From Streptomyces sp. CC0208 (GTDB taxonomy: Bacteria; Actinomycetota; Actinomycetes; Streptomycetales; Streptomycetaceae), in contig NZ_CP031969.1 of NCBI RefSeq assembly GCF_003443735.1, positions 3,038,001 to 3,102,000 of the forward strand: DNA of 64,000 nt, written 5' to 3'. Position 1 is the stretch's first letter; each line of letters begins with the position of its first letter. This document shows positions 26,912-35,088 of the stretch, piece after piece. The notes below the pieces were generated by a model. The model was not told the DNA's origin. It made no database searches and was given only the letters and a program-made list of their open reading frames with translations. The position numbers were made by a program, and so were the translations under genes.

Positions 26912-27166
26912 CGTCGGCGGCGGAATCGGTGACGGAATCGGTGGCGACACCGGTACGGATGGAGCAGCCGACAAAGCACTCACCAGGGCATTTCCGAGTG
27001 CGAACGGGGCGGGCTCTGCCCGCTACATACCCGTTCGAAACCTTTGCGCGGCTTTCGTCACCGTCCGGTCCGTGAAATTCTGCGCTCGCACCGCGCACAG
27101 CAGGGTTACCGAAAAGTACGATGGCGGCGCGGCGCACACCGCACGTGGACGACATTGGGAGGCGGC

Positions 27167-27808
27167 GTGACAGCCATCGAGCAGACAGAGGCGGCACGCC
27201 CGAGGGGGACGCGCCTGCCGCGCCGTGCCCGACGGAACCAGCTGCTGGGCGCCGCGCAGGAAGTCTTCGTGGCGCAGGGCTACCACGCGGCCGCGATGGA
27301 CGACATCGCCGAGCGGGCCGGCGTCAGCAAGCCGGTGCTCTACCAGCACTTCCCGGGCAAGCTCGACCTCTACCTCGCGCTGCTGGACCAGCACTGCGAG
27401 TCCCTGATCCAGGCGGTGCGCACCGCGCTCGCGTCGACGAGCGACAACAAGCAGCGCGTACGGGCGACCATGGACGCCTATTTCGCGTACGTCGAGGACG
27501 ACGGCGGCGCCTTCCGCCTGGTCTTCGAGTCGGACCTGACGAACGAGCCCGCGGTGCGCGAGCGCGTCGACAAGGTCACGAACGAGTGCGCCGAGGCGAT
27601 CTGTGACGTGATCGCCGAGGACACCGGTCTCTCGCGCGCGGAGTCGATGCTGCTCGCGTCGGGCCTCGGCGGACTCGCCCAGGTGGTGGCCCGGTCCTGG
27701 CTGCACAGCGACCGCAGCGTCCCGCGCGACCAGGCGGTCCAGCTGCTGACGTCGCTGGCGTGGCGGGGCATCGCCGGATTCCCGCTGCACGGCACGGAGC
27801 ACCACTGA
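27167..27808 (+). CDS. TetR-family transcriptional regulator
   Basis: 213 residues. N-terminal helix-turn-helix: LGAAQEVFVAQGYHAAAMDDIAERAGVS then KPVLYQHFPGKLDLY, the classic TetR DNA-binding pattern; the rest is the helical ligand domain with no clue to the ligand. GTG start at 27167 after GGGAGG. The gene is the positional counterpart of mycobacterial Rv3208, next to DUF3107. Followed by two strong hairpins. Confidence 0.93.
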   Translation: MTAIEQTEAARPRGTRLPRRARRNQLLGAAQEVFVAQGYHAAAMDDIAERAGVSKPVLYQHFPGKLDLYLALLDQHCESLIQAVRTALASTSDNKQRVRATMDAYFAYVEDDGGAFRLVFESDLTNEPAVRERVDKVTNECAEAICDVIAEDTGLSRAESMLLASGLGGLAQVVARSWLHSDRSVPRDQAVQLLTSLAWRGIAGFPLHGTEHH

Positions 27809-27835
27809 AAGCCTTCGGGTGATCCCGAAGGCTTT
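27808..27835 (+). terminator. Hairpin terminator after tetR gene
   Basis: Perfect 12-bp stem AAAGCCTTCGGG/CCCGAAGGCTTT with TGAT loop, starting at the last base of the tetR stop codon. Confidence 0.8.
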
Positions 27836-27845
27836 CGGGATCGCG

Positions 27846-27875
27846 AACGACCCGCACGCACGCGTGCGGGTCGTT
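27846..27875. terminator. Second hairpin terminator in tandem
   Basis: Perfect 13-bp stem AACGACCCGCACG/CGTGCGGGTCGTT with a CACG loop followed by TTGTT. Insulates DUF3107 from tetR transcription. Confidence 0.75.
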
Positions 27876-28001
27876 TGTTCCCGCCCGATGTTCGCTGTTG
27901 GCGTTCTTGCGCGGAGCGTGTACGTCCCCTCACCGGGCTAATGTGTGCTGGGTACGGCGCGGAAGGTCGCGCACTTCACTGACCGTCGGAGGGACATAGC
28001 C

Positions 28002-28229
28002 GTGGAGGTCAAGATCGGCGTGCAGCACGCGCCCCGCGAGATCGTTCTGGAGAGCGGTCAGAGCGCCGAGGAGGTCGAGCGGGCGGTGGCGGAGGCCCTG
28101 GCCGGCAAGTCGCAGCTGCTGAGCCTGGTGGACGAGCACGGCCGCAAGGTCCTCGTCCCGGCTGACCGTCTCGCGTACGTCGAGCTCGGCGAGCCGGCTC
28201 CGCGCAAGGTGGGCTTCGGCGCGCTGTAG
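28002..28229 (+). CDS. DUF3107 protein (TB9.4-like)
   Basis: 75 residues matching the actinobacterial DUF3107 family (VEVKIGVQHAPREIVLES, then DEHGRKVLVPADRLAYVELG). Function unknown; mycobacterial members sit beside the same TetR gene. GTG start at 28002 after GGAGGG. Monocistronic between terminators. Confidence 0.88.
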   Translation: MEVKIGVQHAPREIVLESGQSAEEVERAVAEALAGKSQLLSLVDEHGRKVLVPADRLAYVELGEPAPRKVGFGAL

Positions 28230-28238
28230 GCAGACAGA

Positions 28239-28281
28239 CGAAGAGGGGCCCGGCGGCCGGAAGGCGCCGGGCCCCTCTTCG
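28239..28281 (+). terminator. Hairpin terminator after DUF3107
   Basis: 17-bp perfect stem CGAAGAGGGGCCCGGCG/CGCCGGGCCCCTCTTCG with a 9-nt loop, 10 bp after the stop. Confidence 0.8.
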
Positions 28282-28435
28282 TGCGACGGGCAGGTGGGCG
28301 GGCAGGCACGTGGGCGGGATTTTTTCCGCCACGTATGGAGCATGAACGGCACCCGCAGGAGGATTGCATTCCGCAGGTCACGGGTATGACGGGCTACGAC
28401 CGTAACGCGCAGTGTGGCCGTGTGGGAGGGACCCC

Positions 28436-28705
28436 ATGATGTTGATCGAAGCGCTCGGCTCCGCTCTGCTCGGTCTCGTGCTGGCAGGAGTGGCGGCGCA
28501 CCGCCTCTCCCACCGCCTGCCGAACCGTTCCCTGGTCCTCGCGACGGGCACCGCGGGAGCCCTCTTCGGCGCCTTCGTGACCCACACCGCGCTGGACCCC
28601 GGCAACATCCTGCTGATCCTCCTGGGCGCGACCGTGGTCTCGGTCGCCTCCCTGTCCCTGCTCCTGCGCCCGTCGGGAAGACTCCGCCGTTCGGCGACGG
28701 CGTGA
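28436..28705 (+). CDS. Small integral membrane protein
   Basis: 89 residues with three hydrophobic segments (LGSALLGLVLAGVAAHRL; ATGTAGALFGAFVTHT; ILLILLGATVVSVASLSLLL). The GGGAGGGA ribosome site precedes two adjacent ATGs at 28436 and 28439. Its arrangement resembles small GlsB/YeaQ-type membrane proteins but lacks their glycine pattern; function unknown. Confidence 0.7.
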   Translation: MMLIEALGSALLGLVLAGVAAHRLSHRLPNRSLVLATGTAGALFGAFVTHTALDPGNILLILLGATVVSVASLSLLLRPSGRLRRSATA

Positions 28706-28783
28706 GCGGAAGGCGCCCGTAGCGGCGCGGGCGGCTCCGTCACATGGGCGCAGCCGGCGAGCGCCACGCAGCACCAGCCGGAG

Positions 28784-28827
28784 CCGCAACCGCACCGCAA
28801 CCGCAACCGCAACCGCAAGCGCAACCA
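28784..28827. repeat. Hexanucleotide tandem repeat
   Basis: About six copies of a CCGCAA unit with two single-base changes, in the intergenic region between the small membrane protein and the ferritin-like gene. A slippage-prone microsatellite; not CRISPR. Confidence 0.8.
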
Positions 28828-28857
28828 CTCAACGGTCCGAGCGCTACGCCGACGGTG

Positions 28858-29616
28858 CTACGCCGCCAACCCGAGCGCGGCCATCCGCTTGGTGTGCGCC
28901 TCGGTGATCCGGGAGAACATCCGCCCCACTTCGGCGAGGTCGAACCCGTCCGCGACGCCCCCGACGAGCATCGTCGACAGCGCGTCCCGGTCCGCGACGA
29001 CCCGCTGCGACTGCGAGAGGGCCTCGCCCATCAACCGCCGCGCCCACAGGGCGAGTCGCCCGCCCACGCGCGGATCCGCGTCGATGGCCGCCCGCACCTT
29101 CTCGACGGCGAACCCGGCGTGCCCGGTGTCGTCCAGGACGGCCAGCACCAGCTCGCGCGAGTCCGTGTCGAGCCGTGCGGCCACCTCCCGGTAGAAGTCA
29201 CTCGCGATCGAGTCGCCGACGTACGCCTTGACGAGCCCCTCCAGCCAGTCCGAGGGCGCCGTCTGCCGGTGGAAGCCGTCGAGCGCCGCGACGAACGGCT
29301 CCATCGCCAGCGTCGGCTCCTCGCCGATCTCCGTCAGCCGGTCGCGCAGCTTCTCGTAGTGGTGGAACTCGGCCGACGCCATCTTCGCCAGCTCCGCCTT
29401 GTCCGCCAGCGTCGGCGCCAGCTTGGCGTCCTCCGCGAGCCGCTCGAAAGCCGCCAGTTCGCCGTACGCGAGCGCGCCGAGCAGGTCGACGACCGCGGCT
29501 CGGTACTGCGGGTCGGCGGCGGCCTTCGTCCAGTCCTGGGCGGCGACACCGGTGTGCTCGACGGTGGGTTCGTCAGGGGTCTCGGAGGCGTTGTCGGGCT
29601 TGTCAGAGGTCGTCAT
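28858..29616 (-). CDS. Ferritin-like (MiaE-type) protein
   Basis: 252 residues, all-helical. ALAYGELAAFERLAEDA and SAEFHHYEKLRDRL supply Glu/Glu-x-x-His pairs, with a second set around GDSIASDFYREVA and DDTGHAGFAVEKV, the pattern of a ferritin-like four-helix bundle related to tRNA hydroxylase MiaE. Orthologues (Rv3210c type) are next to rhlE in mycobacteria. Enzymatic role unproved. The ATG at 29616 is followed by about 30 disordered acidic residues. Confidence 0.83.
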   Translation of the reverse strand: MTTSDKPDNASETPDEPTVEHTGVAAQDWTKAAADPQYRAAVVDLLGALAYGELAAFERLAEDAKLAPTLADKAELAKMASAEFHHYEKLRDRLTEIGEEPTLAMEPFVAALDGFHRQTAPSDWLEGLVKAYVGDSIASDFYREVAARLDTDSRELVLAVLDDTGHAGFAVEKVRAAIDADPRVGGRLALWARRLMGEALSQSQRVVADRDALSTMLVGGVADGFDLAEVGRMFSRITEAHTKRMAALGLAA

Positions 29617-30018
29617 GAAGCGCACAATAGCCCGCTCTCCGGACGGCGTAAGGCCCTGGTCAATCAGTGTGACGACGACTACGTGACCAAATCGGCCATC
29701 GCATGTGCACGATTCCGGGGTATGGTGGTAATGCGCCTGCTGGTACGACGGCACGTTGTGAGTGTGCCGTACCTCGACAGGCCGCACGTATGAGGATGCC
29801 CGGTCGGTGGCCCGATCGGCTCCGACCCGACAGCCCTCCTCGCCCGTACGGCACAGTGCGTACGGAGTTCGGAGGGGGACCCTCAGCGGTACGAGCGCTA
29901 GAGCGTCGGCAGTGGTCCCGTGCCATTACGGCTTAGCCCGTAAGGCAGCCGACGTCCCCAGCACGGTAGACGACACCCCGCGCTCGCCTCGCACCGCGCA
30001 CACAGAAGAGGCAGCACC
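29617..30018. other. 402-bp divergent intergenic region before rhlE
   Basis: Contains a possible -10 TATGGT (29721-29726) without a good -35, a stem CGGCAC/GTGCCG (29749-29769) in what would be the rhlE leader, and no convincing gene. A long leader before an RNA helicase gene would fit post-transcriptional control, but nothing here proves it. Confidence 0.4.
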
Positions 30019-32625
30019 CTGACTACGACCTTCCGCGATCTCGGGATTCTGACCGAGACGGCCGAGGCCCTCGAAGCCGTCGGCATCATCAACCCCTTCC
30101 CCATCCAGGAGATGACGCTCCCGGTCGCCCTCTCGGGCTCCGACGTCATCGGCCAGGCCAAGACCGGCACCGGCAAGACGCTGGGCTTCGGCCTCCCGCT
30201 CCTCGAGCGCGTCACCGTCCCCGCCGACGTCGAGGCCGGCCGCGCCAAGCCCGAGGACCTGACCGACGCCCCGCAGGCGCTCGTCGTCGTCCCCACGCGC
30301 GAGCTGTGCACACAGGTCACCAACGACCTGCAGACCGCGGGCAAGGTACGCAACGTCCGCGTTCTCGCCATCTACGGCGGCCGCGCCTACGAGCCCCAGG
30401 TCGAGGCCCTCAAGAAGGGCGTCGACGTCGTCATCGGCACCCCGGGCCGGCTCCTGGACCTCGCGGGCCAGAAGAAGCTCAACCTCAGTCACATCAAGGC
30501 GCTCGTCCTCGACGAGGCCGACGAGATGCTCGACCTGGGCTTCCTGCCCGACGTCGAGAAGATCATCAACCTGCTGCCGGCCCGCCGCCAGACCATGCTG
30601 TTCTCGGCGACCATGCCGGGCGCGGTCATCAGTCTCGCGCGGCGCTACATGTCGCAGCCCACGCACATCAACGCCACCTCGCCCGACGACGCGGGCAGGA
30701 CGGTCGCGAACACCAAGCAGCATGTGTACCGGGCGCACAACATGGACAAGCCCGAGATGGTCGCGCGGATACTGCAGGCCGAGGGCCGGGGACTGGTCAT
30801 GGTCTTCTGCCGTACCAAGCGCACCGCGGCCGACCTCGCCGACCAGCTCAAGCAGCGCGGCTTCGCGGCCGGCGCGGTCCACGGCGACCTCGGCCAGGGC
30901 GCCCGCGAGCAGGCGCTGCGCGCCTTCCGCAACGGCAAGGTGGACGTGCTCGTCTGCACCGACGTCGCCGCACGCGGCATCGACGTCGAGGGCGTCACGC
31001 ACGTCATCAACTACCAGTGCCCCGAAGAGGAGAAGACGTACCTGCACCGCATCGGCCGTACCGGCCGCGCGGGCGCCAAGGGCATCGCGATCACTCTCGT
31101 CGACTGGGACGACATCCCGCGCTGGCAGCTGATCAACAAGGCGCTGGAGCTCAAGTTCAACGACCCGCCGGAGACGTACTCCACCTCCCCGCACTTCTAC
31201 GAGGACCTGAACATCCCCGCGGGCACCAAGGGTGTCCTGCCGCGGGCCGACCGCACCCGTGCGGGGCTCGACGCGGAGGTGCTCGAGGACCTGGGCGAGA
31301 CGGGCGGACGCGGTGCGCGCGGCCGCGGTGACCGTGACCGTGACCGGGGCGACCGTGACCGGGGACGCGGACGGGGTGGCCGGGATGAGTCCCGCTCCGC
31401 CGACCAGGAGCGTCCGGACCGTACGCCCCGCCGTCGCCGTCGTACCCGTAGCGGGACCCCGCTGGACGCGAACGCCCCCGCCGAGGCGGTCGCCCCGTCG
31501 GAGGCCACCGCGGTCGAGGACGCCACCGCGACCCGCACCCCGCGCCGCCGTCGCCGCACCCGCGGCGGAGCGTCCGACGCGGCGCCGGCCACGGCGACCA
31601 CGGCAGCGCCCGCGGTCGAGCCGGCCGTGACCGAGGCCGCGGAGTCGGCCGTCACGACGGCGGAGGGCCCGTCCCTCGACACCGAGACCCCGGCCAAGCC
31701 GCGCCGCCGCCGGACCCGCAAGTCCGCGGAGACGCCGGCCGCCGTGGAGACGGTCGTCGAGACCGCTCCGGTCACGCAGGCCGCTCCGGTCGCCGAGACC
31801 GCCCCGGAGGCGGGGGCCCCGGCCGCGAAGCCGCGCCGCACCCGCAAGACGGCTGCTGCGGCCCCCGCGGAGGCCGCCGTGGACACGGCCGAGGCCACCG
31901 AGGCCAAGCCGCGCCGCACCCGCAAGGCAGCTGCGGCTCCCGCAGCCGAAGCCGCCGTGGACACCGCGGAGGGCACGGTCACCAAGCCGCGCCGCACCCG
32001 CAAGACCGCGACCGCCGCTACGACCGCCCCCGAGACCGTGGCGGACACGGCCGAGGCCACCGCGGCCAAGCCGCGCCGCACCCGCAAGACGGCTGCCGCG
32101 GCTCCCGCAGCCGAGACAGTGGTGGACACGGTCGAGGCCACGGAAGCCAAGCCGCGCCGCCGCACCCGCAAGGCCGCCGAGCCCGCCGTGACCGCCGACA
32201 TCCCGGCCCAGACGGTCCCGGAGCCGGATGCCGCCGAGGTGACCAAGCCCCGGCGGACGCGCAAGACGGCGAGCACCGCGAAGGCGGCCGAGGCGGCCGT
32301 GGACACCGCGGAAGGCACGGTCACCAAGCCGCGCCGCACCCGCAAGACCGCGACCGCCGCTACGACCGCCCCCGAGACCGTGGCGGACACGGCCGAGGCC
32401 ACCGAGACCAAGCCGCGCCGCACCCGTAAGACGGCCGCCGCTGCTCCCGCAGCCGAGGTCGCCACGGACACGGCCGAGGCCAAGCCCCGTCGGCGTACCA
32501 CCCGCAAGGCCGCCGAGCCCGCGGTGACCGTCGAGATCCCGGCCCAGGCGGACCAGGAGCCGAAGGCTGCCGCACCGCGCCGCCGGGCCCGCAAGACGGC
32601 CGCCGCGGAGCCCGCGGACAGCTGA
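30019..32625 (+). CDS. rhlE: RhlE-type DEAD-box RNA helicase with repetitive basic tail, CTG start
   Basis: 868 residues. Helicase core: Q motif FRDLGILTET..FPIQE at residues 5-35, motif I AKTGTGKT near 47, DEAD at 165-168, SAT in LFSATMPG, and HRIGRTGRAG. The core ends near residue 400; the remaining 450 residues are disordered: Arg/Asp repeats (RDRDRGDRDRG), then 13 basic PRR(R)TRK modules separated by Ala/Glu/Thr-rich spacers. The Q motif needs a start upstream of the ATG at 30112, yet between the in-frame stop at 29941 and that point there is no ATG, GTG or TTG; the CTG at 30019 follows AGAAGAGGCAG and gives the normal N-terminus. Unwinds structured RNA (ribosome assembly, decay); the basic tail probably binds RNA. 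Confidence 0.9.
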   Translation: MTTTFRDLGILTETAEALEAVGIINPFPIQEMTLPVALSGSDVIGQAKTGTGKTLGFGLPLLERVTVPADVEAGRAKPEDLTDAPQALVVVPTRELCTQVTNDLQTAGKVRNVRVLAIYGGRAYEPQVEALKKGVDVVIGTPGRLLDLAGQKKLNLSHIKALVLDEADEMLDLGFLPDVEKIINLLPARRQTMLFSATMPGAVISLARRYMSQPTHINATSPDDAGRTVANTKQHVYRAHNMDKPEMVARILQAEGRGLVMVFCRTKRTAADLADQLKQRGFAAGAVHGDLGQGAREQALRAFRNGKVDVLVCTDVAARGIDVEGVTHVINYQCPEEEKTYLHRIGRTGRAGAKGIAITLVDWDDIPRWQLINKALELKFNDPPETYSTSPHFYEDLNIPAGTKGVLPRADRTRAGLDAEVLEDLGETGGRGARGRGDRDRDRGDRDRGRGRGGRDESRSADQERPDRTPRRRRRTRSGTPLDANAPAEAVAPSEATAVEDATATRTPRRRRRTRGGASDAAPATATTAAPAVEPAVTEAAESAVTTAEGPSLDTETPAKPRRRRTRKSAETPAAVETVVETAPVTQAAPVAETAPEAGAPAAKPRRTRKTAAAAPAEAAVDTAEATEAKPRRTRKAAAAPAAEAAVDTAEGTVTKPRRTRKTATAATTAPETVADTAEATAAKPRRTRKTAAAAPAAETVVDTVEATEAKPRRRTRKAAEPAVTADIPAQTVPEPDAAEVTKPRRTRKTASTAKAAEAAVDTAEGTVTKPRRTRKTATAATTAPETVADTAEATETKPRRTRKTAAAAPAAEVATDTAEAKPRRRTTRKAAEPAVTVEIPAQADQEPKAAAPRRRARKTAAAEPADS
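31954..32404 (+). repeat. In-frame 342-bp super-repeat in the rhlE tail
   Basis: A 109-bp segment at 31954-32062 recurs at 32296-32404 with one base change. The flanks align as well, so four basic modules (114 codons) are duplicated in order. The offset is a multiple of three and keeps the frame. Confidence 0.9.
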
Positions 32626-32635
32626 TCCCACACCG

Positions 32636-32671
32636 CGACGGCCCGGCCCCTCACCTGGGGCCGGGCCGTCG
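32636..32671 (+). terminator. Hairpin terminator after rhlE
   Basis: 15-bp stem CGACGGCCCGGCCCC/GGGGCCGGGCCGTCG with a 6-nt loop, 10 bp after the stop codon. Confidence 0.8.
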
Positions 32672-32877
32672 GTGTTCCCGGCACCGGCCCGTGGAAGCCG
32701 ACGCCCGGCCGCACCCACCAGGAGCGCGGGGAACCACGCGCCAAGCCACGACGATCCCGCCGACACTCGACCCCGCCGCCACCCCGACAACGCCCTGCGG
32801 CACCCCCTGAGCCCCCCTCAGCACCCCTCGGCCCCCTACGACACCGCCCCGCCACCCCCGCCCGATACCCTCACCCC

Positions 32878-33747
32878 GTGAGCACCCGAGCCGTCTTCAC
32901 CCCGCCGCCCGGCGCCCGCACCTACCCCCTGCGCACCGCTCGCGGCGAGTTCGCGGCCGTGGACTCGGCCGTGGCCCCCGGTGTCACCCCCAAGGGCACC
33001 GCGCTGCTGCTGCCCGGGTTCACGGGGAGCAAGGAGGACTTCACGCTGCTCCACGAACCGCTCGCCGCGCGCGGGTACCGGGTCGTGGCCGTGGACGGGC
33101 GGGGGCAGTTCGAGTCGGACGGACCACAGAGCGACGAATCCGCCTACACACGGGGTGAGTTGGCGCGGGACGTGCTCGCCCAGGCCGCCGCGCTCGGCAC
33201 CCGCGTGCACCTGGTCGGGCATTCCCTGGGCGGTCAGATCGCACGCGCCGCCGTGCTGCTCGACCACGCCCCCTTCCTCTCCTTCACCCTCGTCTCCTCG
33301 GGCCCGGCGCAGATCTCCGACTCCCAGCAGCAGCGGGTGAAGCTGCTGCGGGACGCGCTCGGTGTGATGACGATGGAGGAGGTGTGGGACGCGATCCTGG
33401 CCATGGGCCCGCCGGAGGACGTCGGCGGCCCCGCCAAGGGCATCGGGGACGTCGTACAGCTGCGCCGCCGCTGGCTCGGCAACAAGCCTGCCCAACTCCT
33501 CGCGACGGGAAGCCAGTTGTGCACGGAGCCGGACCTGGTCGGCGAACTGGCCGCCGTCCCGCTGCCGTTCCACGTCCTGTCCGGCTCGCAGGACGACACC
33601 TGGCCGGTTCCTCTCCTGGACGACATGGCCGTACGGCTGCGTGCCCGCCGCACGGTGATCCCGGGAGCCGACCACTCCCCCAACGCCGACGAGCCCCTCC
33701 CCACGGCCCACGCCCTGGCCGACTTCTGGGACTCCCTCGGCGGCTAG
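32878..33747 (+). CDS. Alpha/beta hydrolase
   Basis: 289 residues: oxyanion region LLLPGFTGSKEDF, nucleophile elbow GHSLGG, probable acid in SGSQDDTW and base in GADHSPN. No signal peptide. Substrate unknown; the overall pattern is of lipase/esterase or haloperoxidase-like hydrolases. GTG start at 32878, with a pyrimidine-rich, SD-poor leader. Ends 4 bp before the convergent NYN gene. Confidence 0.88.
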   Translation: MSTRAVFTPPPGARTYPLRTARGEFAAVDSAVAPGVTPKGTALLLPGFTGSKEDFTLLHEPLAARGYRVVAVDGRGQFESDGPQSDESAYTRGELARDVLAQAAALGTRVHLVGHSLGGQIARAAVLLDHAPFLSFTLVSSGPAQISDSQQQRVKLLRDALGVMTMEEVWDAILAMGPPEDVGGPAKGIGDVVQLRRRWLGNKPAQLLATGSQLCTEPDLVGELAAVPLPFHVLSGSQDDTWPVPLLDDMAVRLRARRTVIPGADHSPNADEPLPTAHALADFWDSLGG

Positions 33748-33751
33748 GCGG

Positions 33752-34645
33752 TCAGTACTGCCCCTGCAGGTGCTCCCAGAACCCGTCCCGCAGTGCCCGC
33801 CGCAGATCCGCCTGCCCCCGCAGGGAGTACTGGAGACGCCCCTCCGCCTCCACCAGCAGGTCCTGGTCCACCGAGCCCGGCAGGTAGGGATACCCGGGAA
33901 GCAGGTCCTGCAGCGCCGCCCGCCCTCGCTCCGCCAGCCACTTCGCGGCGATCTGGGCGCCCACGAAACGGACGTCCTCACGGGCGGGCCGGGTGGTCGT
34001 CGCCTCGTAGGGCACAGCCGCCCGCCGGGAGACGTACGGCTTGAAGAAGTCGAGGTCGAGGGTGCGCTGGCTGTCGACCTCCCACAGAAGGGGTTCCGCC
34101 TGGTTGCGGCCCTCCGGTGCCTCGATGCCCCACAGGTGGACGCGGGCGCCGTACCCCTGGGCCGCCTCGACCGCCGAGACCAGGTCCTCGTCCCCGCCCA
34201 GGAGCGCCGCGTCGCTGATCGCGCGGTGCCGGGCCAGGGACTCCAGGTCGGAGCGGATCAGCGAGTCGACGCCCTTCTGCTGGTTGTTGGCGTTGAGGTT
34301 GCCCAACCGGACCTTGACGTCCGGGAGTTCGGCGATGGACTGCTGCTCCGTCGTGTGGATACGGCGTCTCGCGCCGTCGTACCAGTAGACCCTCAGCAGT
34401 CTGCTGTCCGCGAATATGGTCCGTGCCCGGTCGATGAGGGCCTCGATCAGGCCTTCGGCGTCGAGGTCGAAGGCGCGACGGTCCTCGGTGCCGGCGACGA
34501 GTCGTCCCGCGGCCGCGTAGAGGTATCCCGCGTCGACGAAGATCGCATGCGTCGAGGGCGTCTTCGCCACCTCGGCGAGCATGCGCGTGAGCAGCTCGTT
34601 GGTGCGGTCGATGCGGGCGCTCAGCGGCGCCAGGTCGTCGTTCAT
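33752..34645 (-). CDS. NYN-domain (PIN-like) ribonuclease-type protein
   Basis: 297 residues. The NYN fold is clear: FVDAGYLYAAAG with the first catalytic Asp, KGVDSLIRSDL, and ALLGGDEDLVSAVEAA followed by GARVHLWG. Such proteins cut RNA with one or two metal ions, but the target here is unknown. The C-terminal 80 residues include a winged or OST-HTH-like segment that I cannot assign. Either the ATG at 34645 or the one 9 bp upstream (34654) may be used; the GGAGG between them lies too near the second. Confidence 0.85.
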   Translation of the reverse strand: MNDDLAPLSARIDRTNELLTRMLAEVAKTPSTHAIFVDAGYLYAAAGRLVAGTEDRRAFDLDAEGLIEALIDRARTIFADSRLLRVYWYDGARRRIHTTEQQSIAELPDVKVRLGNLNANNQQKGVDSLIRSDLESLARHRAISDAALLGGDEDLVSAVEAAQGYGARVHLWGIEAPEGRNQAEPLLWEVDSQRTLDLDFFKPYVSRRAAVPYEATTTRPAREDVRFVGAQIAAKWLAERGRAALQDLLPGYPYLPGSVDQDLLVEAEGRLQYSLRGQADLRRALRDGFWEHLQGQY

Positions 34646-34754
34646 CGCCTCCATTGTCCCGGCGGTCACGCTGCGAACACAACCGGTCCCAAGGAGTCTC
34701 CGAAGACTCACTTACCGGTCAGTAGTTAGCTGTTCGAAAAATTTCTTTAGCGTA

Positions 34755-34782
34755 GGGAATGTTTGTAACACGCACCCCGTTG
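34755..34782 (+). promoter_or_regulatory. Perfect sigma-R-type promoter of the 50-aa gene
   Basis: GGGAAT at 34755-34760, exactly 18 bp, then GTTG at 34779-34782: the full streptomycete sigma-R consensus. Predicted start near 34789, 50 nt before the ATG at 34840. A weaker TTGACT/TAATTC pair (34780-34805, 14-bp spacer) overlaps it. Confidence 0.75.
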
Positions 34783-34839
34783 ACTATCTGTGTACGCAGT
34801 AATTCTCCGCAGGAGGATGACCAGACGAAGGGAGAAGCC

Positions 34840-34992
34840 ATGCGCTTCGAAATCATGCGACTCGACGACGTCGACGGCACGCCCGTGGACAGCACTGTCG
34901 TGGACGCCGCCTCCGTCAACCGGATCGTTCAGCAGGCCGCCGCCATAGGACAGCGGCTCTGGATCCGTCCGGCCGACACCTCGGCCTCATAA
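34840..34992 (+). CDS. Small conserved protein (50 aa), sigma-R-linked
   Basis: 50 residues starting MRFEIMRLDDVDGTPVDS and ending RPADTSAS; the sequence is well coded and preceded by AGGGAG at 8 bp. No domain is recognised; the pattern (beta strand, Val/Asp-rich loop, then an amphipathic helix NRIVQQAAAIGQRL) suggests a small folded protein. The sigma-R promoter upstream implies induction by disulfide stress. The terminator follows at once, so it stands alone. Confidence 0.75.
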   Translation: MRFEIMRLDDVDGTPVDSTVVDAASVNRIVQQAAAIGQRLWIRPADTSAS

Positions 34993-35029
34993 CCCGAACA
35001 GTACAGACGCGGATCACCGCTGAAGCTTC

Positions 35030-35069
35030 AGAGCCCCCGCCCCAGGCACCGACGCCGGGCGGGGGCTCT
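35030..35069. terminator. Bidirectional hairpin terminator
   Basis: 13-bp perfect stem AGAGCCCCCGCCC/GGGCGGGGGCTCT between the 50-aa gene and marC, usable from both sides. Confidence 0.8.
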
Positions 35070-35088
35070 GCGCATGCACGCGGGCCGC

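Noticed and set aside
28784..28827. CRISPR-like array
   Set aside because: A simple 6-bp tandem repeat without spacers; the rhlE and DUF3152 repeats are coding.
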